Below the pieces are notes generated by a model. That model saw only the letters and a program-made list of their open reading frames with translations, had not been told where the DNA came from and did no database searches. Positions 8,366-15,179 of a DNA stretch of 64,000 nucleotides are shown in pieces. The number at the start of each line of letters is the position of its first letter. Within the stretch, counting starts at the first letter, position 1. The position numbers and the translations under genes were made by a program. Source of the DNA: Burkholderia vietnamiensis LMG 10929 (GTDB taxonomy: Bacteria > Pseudomonadota > Gammaproteobacteria > Burkholderiales > Burkholderiaceae); contig NZ_CP009632.1 in assembly GCF_000959445.1 (NCBI RefSeq), forward strand, positions 806,001 through 870,000. Reading direction: 5' to 3'.

Positions 8366-9319
8366 TTAATTTCGGTGAAGCGCTGCGGCTTCGAGCGCCG
8401 TTTCGCGCTTGCGCGGATCGACGTGCGTCATCACGTTCAGCACCCGATGATGGCGCAGCACGCGCGCGCGCGCGTCCACCGCGATGTCATGCCCTTGCGC
8501 CACGGTGAGATCGGCGTCGATGTCGAGATGCACGTCGACCAGGATCAGATCGCCGGTCTTGCGCGTGCGCAGGTCGTGCAGGTCGAGCACGCCGGGCGTG
8601 GCGAGCAGCGTCGCGCGGATCGCCTGCACGTCCTCGGCGTCGGCCGCGCGGTCCATCAGATCGTGCAACGCGTTCCAGCCGAACGTCGCGCCCATTTTCA
8701 CGATCATCCCGCCGACGATCAGCGCGGCGACCGGATCGAGCAGCGGATAGCCGAGCAGGTTGCCCACGATCCCGCATCCGACCACCAGCGACGACGCGGC
8801 GTCCGAACGCGCATGCCACGCGTTGGCCACCAGCATGCTCGACTTCACGCGCGTCGCGACCGCGAGCATGTAGCGAAACAGGCTCTCCTTCGCGACCAGC
8901 GCGACGAGCGCCACCCACAGTGCCGCGACGTGGACGCGCTCGATCGCCTCCGGATGCTCGAGCTTCTGCACCGCCGACCACAGCATCCCGCCGCCGACCA
9001 CCAGCAGGATCGCGGCCAGCGCGAGCGACGCGCCGGTTTCGAAGCGTTGATGGCCATAAGGATGCTTTTCATCGACCGGCTTGCGGCTGTGATGACCGGC
9101 CAGCAGCACGACGAAATCCGCGACCAGATCGGACAGCGAATGAATGCCGTCCGCGACGAGGCCCTGCGAGCGCGACAGGATGCCGATCACCACCTGGCCG
9201 ATGCTCAGCGTGAGGTTCACCGCGACGCTCACCCAGGTGCTTCGGGTAGCCGCGGCGGCCATGGCGGGCGTCGCTTCGGCGACAGTTTCGGGTACGGCGT
9301 CGGGGTTGTTCTGGATCAC
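8366..9319 (-). CDS. Cation diffusion facilitator (FieF-like)
   Basis: This 317-residue inner-membrane antiporter would export divalent metals such as zinc or iron in exchange for protons. Six helices are expected. Transport-site motifs ADGIHSLSDLVAD (DxxxD) and NAWHARSDAAS (HxxxD) are visible, along with the family signature KHPYGHQRFE. The C-terminal cytoplasmic domain carries several histidines and aspartates (DVHLDIDADL). The start is GTG 9319 with only a weak ribosome site; ATG 9262 is an alternative. With the nearby metal ATPase it forms a metal-efflux group. Confidence 0.9.
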   Translation of the reverse strand: MIQNNPDAVPETVAEATPAMAAAATRSTWVSVAVNLTLSIGQVVIGILSRSQGLVADGIHSLSDLVADFVVLLAGHHSRKPVDEKHPYGHQRFETGASLALAAILLVVGGGMLWSAVQKLEHPEAIERVHVAALWVALVALVAKESLFRYMLAVATRVKSSMLVANAWHARSDAASSLVVGCGIVGNLLGYPLLDPVAALIVGGMIVKMGATFGWNALHDLMDRAADAEDVQAIRATLLATPGVLDLHDLRTRKTGDLILVDVHLDIDADLTVAQGHDIAVDARARVLRHHRVLNVMTHVDPRKRETALEAAALHRN

Positions 9320-9382
9320 GATTCAGTTCACGTTACAGGGTTAGCAAATTCGAATGTCGCTGGCAGCACCCGACAGCGGCGC

Positions 9383-9730
9383 TCAAGCGGCCAGCTGGTC
9401 GTAAGCAATCAGCGCATGGGCCGCGTACATCATCGACGGGCCGCCGCCCATGTACACGGCGACGCCGGCCACCTCCTCGACTTCCTCGCGCGTCGCCTTC
9501 AGCTTGATCAGCGCCTGCACGTGGAAGCCGATGCAGTCGTCGCAGCGCGATGATATCGCGATGCCCAGCGCGATCAGCTCGCGCGTCTTCTTCGTCAGCG
9601 CGCCGTCGCGCGTGCCGGCCGCCGCCAATGCGCCGAACGCCGACATCAGATCGGGCTGCGACTGCCGCAGCTTGCGCATCTGCTCGGTAATCTCGGCGGT
9701 TCGTTGACGATAGTTCAGTGAATCGGTCAT
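9383..9730 (-). CDS. Carboxymuconolactone decarboxylase/AhpD-like protein
   Basis: The 115-residue protein carries the AhpD core motif SSRCDDCIGFH, with a CXXC pair and a downstream histidine that form a peroxidase proton-relay site in this family. It is probably a small thiol-dependent peroxidase or disulphide reductase rather than an aromatic-ring decarboxylase. A GGAGG ribosome site precedes ATG 9730. It lies 63 bases upstream of the cation transporter gene on the same strand, so the two may be cotranscribed. Confidence 0.88.
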   Translation of the reverse strand: MTDSLNYRQRTAEITEQMRKLRQSQPDLMSAFGALAAAGTRDGALTKKTRELIALGIAISSRCDDCIGFHVQALIKLKATREEVEEVAGVAVYMGGGPSMMYAAHALIAYDQLAA

Positions 9731-9880
9731 GGCAGGTCGCCTCCGCGTTGGGGAAATCGGACCGGCTCACGGCGTCGCGCCGCGGTCGCTGCACGCGACG
9801 CACGATGATGCACCGCAGGAGCGACATCGCCGTGACGGCCGGCACACGTTTCGATGGTATGAGCGGCTCCCGGACGGCCC

Positions 9881-9894
9881 TTGATCTGCCGCAA
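9881..9894 (+). promoter_or_regulatory. Weak FNR-type box upstream of 9952
   Basis: TTGATCTGCCGCAA keeps one perfect half-site and loses two bases in the other. A TACCGT hexamer at the standard spacing (9916-9921) is a poor -10. It is listed because position and orientation suit the gene at 9952. Confidence 0.35.
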
Positions 9895-9951
9895 TGGACA
9901 GGCTGCGCTCACGTGTACCGTTGAACGCATGCAAACCGTCGGGAGACTGCC

Positions 9952-10386
9952 ATGTTTCGCTTGAATACCTTCACCGCACACTGCGTGATCGGCGTCGCGA
10001 TCGCGATGTCGGCCGGGCTGGCCCACGCGCAGGCGAGCCAGCCGAGCCAGCCTGCACGCGGCGGCGTCGAATCGGGGCACATGATCTACGGCAGTCAGCT
10101 GATGACGCCGGCGGAGCGCACCGAATACCGGACGCGGATGCTCGCGGCAGCGTCGGACGCCGAGCGCGACAAGATCCGCGCCGAGCATCACGCGCAGATG
10201 CAGAAGCGTGCGAAGGCGCGCGGCATCACGCTCCCCGACGCGCCGCCGATGCGCGGCATGCATCGCGGCCAAGGGATGGGAATGGGGTCCGGGATGGGGC
10301 CAGGTTCGGGGATGGGGTCCGGCATGGGCCCCGGCTACATGCAGGGGCAGCCCGGCGGCCCCGCCAGCGGCGCTGCCGGCCAATGA
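9952..10386 (+). CDS. Periplasmic Met/Gly-rich protein of unknown function
   Basis: The 144-residue protein has a signal peptide ending near AHAQA (residue 26). The central region LMTPAERTEYRTRMLAA continues into a charged helix and recalls small periplasmic proteins of the Spy/CpxP kind, although no LTxxQ motif is present. The C-terminus is a repeat of GMGSGMGPG units with at least ten methionines, spaced like methionine motifs that bind copper or silver. I infer periplasmic metal binding but cannot name the family. GGGAG precedes the ATG. Confidence 0.75.
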   Translation: MFRLNTFTAHCVIGVAIAMSAGLAHAQASQPSQPARGGVESGHMIYGSQLMTPAERTEYRTRMLAAASDAERDKIRAEHHAQMQKRAKARGITLPDAPPMRGMHRGQGMGMGSGMGPGSGMGSGMGPGYMQGQPGGPASGAAGQ

Positions 10387-10464
10387 CCGCGCGGCGCGGT
10401 GCGCCGGGCGAGGACCGAGGCCAGCCTGACACGCGCGCCGAGCCGGCCACGAAAGGCCGCTGCG

Positions 10465-10479
10465 GTGACCTTCGGTCAC
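10465..10479. repeat. Perfect inverted repeat between convergent genes
   Basis: GTGACC-TTC-GGTCAC lies between the Met/Gly-rich protein and the end of the second kinase gene. Its odd spacing rules out an FNR box. It may help to end transcription from both sides, though no T-tract follows. Confidence 0.35.
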
Positions 10480-10521
10480 GCGCCGACGCTGTGCGGTGTG
10501 ATTCGCGACGGACATGATTGC

Positions 10522-11919
10522 CTAGTGCGCGGCTGTGCCGGCTGCATCGGCTGCATCGGCGGCCGGCCAAGACACGACGACGCACAACCCGCCCAACGCC
10601 GCCGAACGCCCGACCTCGAGGTCCGCTTCATGCGCGGCCGCGATGCGCCGCACGATCGACCAGCCCAGGCCGCTGCCGCCCGGCCGGCTTCCCGCCGGCC
10701 GAAAGAACCGCTCGCCCAGCCGGCGCAGATCGTCGTCGCCGATGCCCGGGCCGCTGTCCTCGACGCGCAGCGTCGTGCGCCCGTCGCATCGCGCGACCGA
10801 CACGGTGATGCACGCGTCGGCCGGGCTGTAGCGAATCGCGTTGTCCACCAGATTGCGCACCATCGACTCGAGCAACGGCTCGTTGCCGCCGACGAGGCAC
10901 GGCGCTCGCGCGTCGAGCTCCAGCCGCTGCCGCATGTCGATCGATCGCGGCGCGGCTTCCGCGACCACGCGTTTCGCGAGCGCCGCCAGGTCCACCGAGG
11001 CGCGCTGGGCCAGCGCGCCCGCATCGAGACGCGACAGCAACAACAGCTGATCGACGAGCCGCGCGGCTCGATCGCAGCCTTCGAGCACGCCGCGCAGCGC
11101 ATGCCGGCGCGGCGCGTCGTGGCGCTCGGCCAGCGCGACTTGCGCCTGCGCGCTGACGGCCGCGATCGGCGTGCGCAGCTCGTGCGCCGCATCGGCGGTG
11201 AAGCGCCGCTCGGCGTCCATCACCGCGCGAATCCGTTCGAACAGGCGGTTCAGCGCGTCGAGCATCGGCTGCATTTCGAGCGGCGTGCGCTCGAGCCGAA
11301 TCGTGTCGAGCGCCTGCGGGTTACGTCTGGCGAGCGCGCGGCCGAAATCGCGCAGCGGCGACGTGCCGCGGCGCACGGCCCAGCCGATCGCCAGCACCAG
11401 CAGCGGCAGCGCGGCCGCCATCGGCCAGAACGCGCTGCGCATGACCGCGCCGAGGATCGACTTGCGCGAATCGATCCGTTCGCCGACGAACACCTGGACA
11501 TCGTGGCGCACGCCGTGCACGACGAAGACGCGCCACGCATCGCCGTCGATCGCGACGGTCCAGAATCCCGACGCGCGAGCCTGCCCGGTCAGCTCGGGCG
11601 CCACCATCGGCTGCGACGGCGCGTTTTCCGAATGCAGGCCGAGCCGGCCGTCGTGGAATACCTGGAACGCCACACGCGGCCCGTACGGATGAAGCAGCGG
11701 CGCGTCGATCGCGGTGTCGTCGTCGTCCGGCCCGCGCGCCTGCTGCGCGACCAGCAGCGCGGCGGCCTGCGCGAGGTGACCGTCGAGCAGCCGGTCGATC
11801 TCGCGCTGCGCATCGAGCCACGTCAGCATCAGCGTCGCGAGCCAGACGCCGAGCACCACGGCCGGCACCAGCGTCAGCAGCCGGCCGTGCAGCGAGCGCG
11901 CGGGCAGCAGCGCCTTCAT
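10522..11919 (-). CDS. Sensor histidine kinase of the SHP operon
   Basis: This 465-residue inner-membrane kinase has helices near residues 15-35 and 160-182. Its periplasmic domain contains an acidic cluster (DDDD at about 65-68). The phosphorylated histidine is H246 in DAAHELRTP, followed by an ATPase domain with VDNAIRY and DSGPGIG. Its ATG overlaps the regulator stop by four bases (ATGA). It is the last gene of a five-gene operon with three cytochromes. QseB/QseC-type pairs beside SHP cytochromes have been noted in other proteobacteria. The paralogous kinase at the window start has a similar acidic periplasmic patch. Confidence 0.93.
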   Translation of the reverse strand: MKALLPARSLHGRLLTLVPAVVLGVWLATLMLTWLDAQREIDRLLDGHLAQAAALLVAQQARGPDDDDTAIDAPLLHPYGPRVAFQVFHDGRLGLHSENAPSQPMVAPELTGQARASGFWTVAIDGDAWRVFVVHGVRHDVQVFVGERIDSRKSILGAVMRSAFWPMAAALPLLVLAIGWAVRRGTSPLRDFGRALARRNPQALDTIRLERTPLEMQPMLDALNRLFERIRAVMDAERRFTADAAHELRTPIAAVSAQAQVALAERHDAPRRHALRGVLEGCDRAARLVDQLLLLSRLDAGALAQRASVDLAALAKRVVAEAAPRSIDMRQRLELDARAPCLVGGNEPLLESMVRNLVDNAIRYSPADACITVSVARCDGRTTLRVEDSGPGIGDDDLRRLGERFFRPAGSRPGGSGLGWSIVRRIAAAHEADLEVGRSAALGGLCVVVSWPAADAADAAGTAAH

Positions 11920-12581
11920 GCGGCGTCCCGCATCAGCACGTAGCCCACACCGCGCACGGTGCAGATCACTTCGCTGCCGAGCTTCGCGCGCAGCCGATGG
12001 ATGTGGACCTCCACCGCATTGCTCTCGACTTCCTGCCCCCAGCTGTACAGATACTGCTCGATCTGCTCGCGCGACAGCACCCGCCCGGCGTTGAGCATCA
12101 GGATGTGCAGCAGGTCGAACTCGCGCGTCGACAGCGCAACGGCCACGCCCGCGCGGCGCGCGGTGCGCGACGCGGGCTCCAGCTCGACGTCGTGCGCGCG
12201 CAGCCGTTCGGTCGGCCGGCCGTGCGCGCGCCGCACCAGCGCGCGGAGGCGTGCGCCGAGCTCGTACAGGTCGATGGGCTTGATCACGTAGTCGTCGGCG
12301 CCCGCGTCGAGCGCACGGATGCGGTCGGGCACCGCGTCGCGCGCGGTCAGCACGAGGATCGGCAGCGCAATGCCGTCGCGGCGAATGCGTTGCAGCACGT
12401 CCATGCCGTCGACGAGCGGCAACCCGAGGTCGAGCACCGCGGCCGCATGAACGTGCGCGCGCAGCTCGCGCTGCGCCGCGTCGCCGTCGCGGACCCAGTC
12501 GACCTGGAACCCTTGCTGGCGCAACCCGGCGCGGATGCCGTCGCCGAGCAGGACATCGTCTTCCACGAGCAGGATGCGCAC
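11916..12581 (-). CDS. OmpR-family response regulator of the SHP operon
   Basis: The 221-residue regulator has a receiver domain with phosphoacceptor D51 and a lysine in VIKPID. The winged-helix domain carries the recognition helix SNAVEVHIHRLRAKL. It starts at GTG 12581. It is translationally coupled to the kinase downstream and lies 28 bases after cytochrome b561. It closely resembles the regulator at 1406-2068. A PmrA-type repeat in front of the operon (14293-14310) suggests autoregulation or cross-regulation. Confidence 0.93.
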   Translation of the reverse strand: MRILLVEDDVLLGDGIRAGLRQQGFQVDWVRDGDAAQRELRAHVHAAAVLDLGLPLVDGMDVLQRIRRDGIALPILVLTARDAVPDRIRALDAGADDYVIKPIDLYELGARLRALVRRAHGRPTERLRAHDVELEPASRTARRAGVAVALSTREFDLLHILMLNAGRVLSREQIEQYLYSWGQEVESNAVEVHIHRLRAKLGSEVICTVRGVGYVLMRDAA

Positions 12582-12609
12582 GATCGGGCACTCACTCAGC
12601 CGGCGGCCG

Positions 12610-13347
12610 TCAATCGTCGTCGCGGTCCGCGCCGTGCGCGGGGCGTCCGATGTCGGCCGCGACCGGGCCGTCGCCCGGCGCGGGTTGCGGCGCCGCGTGC
12701 CATTGCGTCCACCACCAGCCGATCGCCGCGGCCGTCATGATCGCGGCGACGCTCCACCACGCGCGCCGGATGCCGTCGGCCGGCGCACCGCGCTTGTAAC
12801 CCGTCACCATCGCGCGGGCCAGATTCTCGCGGTGCACGATGCTGCTGACGAACACCGCGCCGACGTGCACGGCGACCAGCACGAGCATCGCGTTCGCCAC
12901 GCCTTCATGCAGCTCGCCGAACGCTTCGCCGTTACCGTTGTACGCGGCCCAGCCGCTCGCGCCGAGCGCGGCCGTCATCGCCAGCATCGCGACGATCGCG
13001 ATCGCGCCGGCCGGGTTGTGGCCGACGTGATGTTCGGGCCGGCCTTTCACGAGGCTCAGCAGATAGCGGCCCACGGCCGCCGGCGAGCGCACGAACGACG
13101 AGAAGCGCGCATGGCGCGTGCCGGCCACGCCCCAGACGACGCGAAACGCGACGAGCGCCAGCATCGTGTAGCCGAACGCGACGTGCATCAGCCGCCATCG
13201 TTCGCTTTCGGCGCTCAGCCACGCGCCGGCAAATGCGATCACCATCAGCCAGTGAAACGCGCGCACCGGCGCGTCCCACACCAGCACGCGTTCGGCGCGC
13301 GGCGTGGCCGGTTCAGCGGGCGCCTGGAATGCGGACGAATCGTTCAT
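12610..13347 (-). CDS. Cytochrome b561, hydrogenase-type
   Basis: The 245-residue integral membrane cytochrome has histidine-bearing helices starting at VRAFHWLMV, LMHVAFGYTM, LHEGVANAML and AVHVGAVF. It probably takes electrons from quinol and passes them to the dihaem cytochrome encoded next to it. The C-terminal tail after the last helix is hydrophilic and ends in a run of aspartates. Its start lies inside the 3-prime end of the dihaem gene, a 35-base overlap that implies coupled translation. Sets of SHP, DHC and cytochrome b561 are known in Rhodobacter and other bacteria. Confidence 0.9.
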   Translation of the reverse strand: MNDSSAFQAPAEPATPRAERVLVWDAPVRAFHWLMVIAFAGAWLSAESERWRLMHVAFGYTMLALVAFRVVWGVAGTRHARFSSFVRSPAAVGRYLLSLVKGRPEHHVGHNPAGAIAIVAMLAMTAALGASGWAAYNGNGEAFGELHEGVANAMLVLVAVHVGAVFVSSIVHRENLARAMVTGYKRGAPADGIRRAWWSVAAIMTAAAIGWWWTQWHAAPQPAPGDGPVAADIGRPAHGADRDDD

Positions 13348-13822
13348 CGAAATTTCCCTTGTCTGCCTGCATATGACATGCGGCGCAATTGGACGGCCGC
13401 TTCACTGCCGGGCTGTTCCACACCGCGGCCGGTACTTCGTCGTGGGTCGAGATGAACCACGACGAGCGCGTGATCCGGTCGTCGGGCGGCCGCCGCGCCG
13501 CAGCGCCCGTCGCCGCGTGCGCGCTCAGCCAGGTCTGCAGTTGCGCGACGGTTGCCGCATCGAGCGTCGCGTCGGTGCCGAAGTGATGCTCGAGACCGTT
13601 GAGGATGCGACGCCACGACTCGGCCGGCAGCGCGCCGGGCGGATAGGCGACATGGCAGGTCGCGCACTCCTGCTTGTAGCGGGGCAGCAGCGGCACGGCC
13701 ATGCCGCGCATTTCGTCTTCGGCGAGGACGGTGTGCGGCAGCAGCGAAACCAGCAGCGCCGCGGCGACGCCGGCCCGCAGCGCGGGGCGCCACGACGAGA
13801 TCGTCGGTTCGACACGGTTCAT
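13313..13822 (-). CDS. dhc: Dihaem cytochrome c (DHC)
   Basis: This 169-residue periplasmic protein has a signal peptide ending near TVLAED and two haem c sites, CATCH (53-57) and CAACH (146-150). The sequence around the first site, YKQECATCHVAYPPGALP, is characteristic of the DHC family. DHC is the likely electron donor to the SHP cytochrome encoded directly upstream and receives electrons from cytochrome b561 encoded downstream. The gap to the SHP gene is 12 bases. Confidence 0.92.
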   Translation of the reverse strand: MNRVEPTISSWRPALRAGVAAALLVSLLPHTVLAEDEMRGMAVPLLPRYKQECATCHVAYPPGALPAESWRRILNGLEHHFGTDATLDAATVAQLQTWLSAHAATGAAARRPPDDRITRSSWFISTHDEVPAAVWNSPAVKRPSNCAACHMQADKGNFDERFVRIPGAR

Positions 13823-13834
13823 CTGCGTTCCCCT

Positions 13835-14251
13835 TCAGGGTTTCAACGTGATCAGCCACGCGAGGATGTCGGCCTTTTCGGTAGCCGAGCATTCGCGCCC
13901 GACGACGTCCTTGCAATTTCGGCGAAACCATTTTTCGGAGCGTGCGCCGTCCGAGAACCGCGCCGGGTTGAACGCGGGCGCGAGCGGCTCGATCGTCTTG
14001 CCGGTCACGACGTGCCGCCCTGCACCGGTCGGCGAGCTACCGTGACAGCTCGCGCAACTCCATTCGCGTCCGTGGCGGGACGTGAAGAACTGTTGTCCGC
14101 GCAACGGCACCGCGGCCGTGCCCGCCTGCGCCGTGTAGCCGGCCAGCAACGCGGCCGGTGTTTCGGCATGCGCGCCGGCGCCGGCGGCCATGCATATCGC
14201 GGCCGCCGCGCAGGACCGGCGCAGCATGCGAACCGAGTCAGATAGACGCAT
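13835..14251 (-). CDS. shp: SHP-type (DUF1924) oxygen-binding cytochrome c
   Basis: The 138-residue periplasmic monohaem protein has a signal peptide ending near AHAET and haem site CASCH at 66-70. Later it has WFRRNCKDVVGRECS. In sphaeroides haem protein an asparagine in this region is the displaceable sixth haem ligand, so N112 next to C113 is the likely ligand here and C113/C121 could form the disulphide. Such proteins bind oxygen or nitric oxide when reduced. I chose ATG 14251 because AGGAGG lies seven bases upstream; ATG 14278 is the alternative. It is the first gene of the operon. Confidence 0.88.
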   Translation of the reverse strand: MRLSDSVRMLRRSCAAAAICMAAGAGAHAETPAALLAGYTAQAGTAAVPLRGQQFFTSRHGREWSCASCHGSSPTGAGRHVVTGKTIEPLAPAFNPARFSDGARSEKWFRRNCKDVVGRECSATEKADILAWLITLKP

Positions 14252-14292
14252 CGTGATCCTCCTGAGCGATGCATTCATCTTCGGGCGCGTTC

Positions 14293-14310
14293 CTTACCGG
14301 ATTCTTAAGG
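14293..14310 (-). promoter_or_regulatory. PmrA/QseB-type direct-repeat operator of the SHP operon
   Basis: Read towards the SHP gene this is CTTAAG-AATCC-GGTAAG, two six-base half-sites five bases apart. Thirteen consecutive bases (CCTTAAGAATCCG) are identical to the copy in front of cytochrome b562. Confidence 0.6.
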
Positions 14311-14363
14311 AAGCGGCGTGTCACCGTTCGGCGGCGAGCTGACGGTCATACACTCGTGCCGCC

Positions 14364-14377
14364 TTGACGCACGTCAA
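14364..14377. promoter_or_regulatory. FNR-type box in the SHP divergent region
   Basis: TTGACGCACGTCAA is a full palindromic match. No convincing -10 lies at the class II distance in either direction, so it may act as an upstream or repressing site for the SHP operon. Confidence 0.5.
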
Positions 14378-14482
14378 ACGTTGCGACACCTGCCGAAGCC
14401 GGAACTGGAGCCGGCGTCGGACGCGATGCGGCCGCTCGCGCACCGAAACGAGCGGCGCGCCGGCCCGATGGCGTGGTGGCGC

Positions 14483-14496
14483 TTGACCTGCATCAA
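14483..14496 (+). promoter_or_regulatory. FNR-type box of the 14591 gene
   Basis: TTGACCTGCATCAA is a full match. A CAGCAT hexamer at 14518-14523 is centred 31 bases downstream, leaving about 60 bases of leader before the gene at 14591. Confidence 0.65.
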
Positions 14497-14590
14497 GCCG
14501 GCACGCGCGTTCCGCGTCAGCATGGACGCGCTACCGTTTGCTCCGCACGTGCACGGCCGATGCGGCAGCCCAATCCCCGAGGAGACTTCG

Positions 14591-15064
14591 ATGCGATCGA
14601 GACCTTTCGTTGTACTGCTTGCGTGGCTGGCATTGCTGGTCGGACAGGTAGCGCCTGCCGCTGCGAACGACCTGACGCGCAGCGTGACGTCCGGCGACAT
14701 TGCCGTCAACTTCGGCGTGGTGCCGGCGAATCAGACTGCCGCAGCGGGCGGCAGCGCCGCCGACGCGTCGTCGAACGTGAACCTGTATCTGCTGACCGTC
14801 GCGCTGTTCGACCGGTCGACCGGCAAGCGCATCGAAAACGCGCACATCACGGCCGTAGTGAAGGGCCCGCGCAGCGAAGCCAGCTCGTTTCATACGAAGC
14901 CGAAGCAGATGCAGCTCGAACCGGCGCGGGACGGCAATGCGGTCACGTACGGGCACGTGTTCGACGCACGCTGGAAAGGCATCTATCACATCGACCTCGC
15001 GATTACGCGAGACGGCTCGACGCATGTCGAGCATGTCCGCCTGAACTACGACCAGCAGTTCTGA
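14591..15064 (+). CDS. Secreted protein of unknown function
   Basis: This 157-residue periplasmic protein has a signal peptide ending near PAAAND (about residue 24). The mature part looks like a single beta-sandwich (NVNLYLLTVALFDRSTGKRIENAHITAVVKGP and so on). This resembles FixH/YtkA-type or other small Ig-like periplasmic domains, but I cannot assign a family. Histidines and methionines near residues 100-110 (FHTKPKQMQLEP) could bind metal. GAGGAG precedes ATG 14591. It has its own FNR-type box. Confidence 0.75.
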   Translation: MRSRPFVVLLAWLALLVGQVAPAAANDLTRSVTSGDIAVNFGVVPANQTAAAGGSAADASSNVNLYLLTVALFDRSTGKRIENAHITAVVKGPRSEASSFHTKPKQMQLEPARDGNAVTYGHVFDARWKGIYHIDLAITRDGSTHVEHVRLNYDQQF

Positions 15065-15096
15065 GCTTCCGACCGGGTCGGCAGCGCCAAGGGTGC

Positions 15097-15117
15097 GCCG
15101 CCGCGACGTGCGGCGGC
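15097..15117. terminator. Strong hairpin between convergent genes
   Basis: Eight-base perfect arms GCCGCCGC and GCGGCGGC enclose a five-base loop. It lies between the stop codons at 15064 and 15180 and is a plausible bidirectional terminator, although no U-tract is present. Confidence 0.5.
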
Positions 15118-15179
15118 CACGGCGACGCCGTTCCGTTGCGCAGCCGGCCGAACACCCGACGCCGCACGCCGACCCGCGC

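Larger units (their letters stand above)
14252..14590. other. Divergent control region of the SHP operon and 14591 gene
   Basis: No gene is visible in these 339 bases. They hold the PmrA-type repeat near the SHP start and two FNR-type palindromes, one central and one near the secreted protein gene. The combination suggests dual control by oxygen and by the local two-component systems. Confidence 0.6.

Noticed and set aside
10465..10479. GTGACC-TTC-GGTCAC as a Crp/Fnr site
   Set aside because: The half-site spacing is odd and too short, and it lies between two convergent stop codons, where a promoter is not expected.
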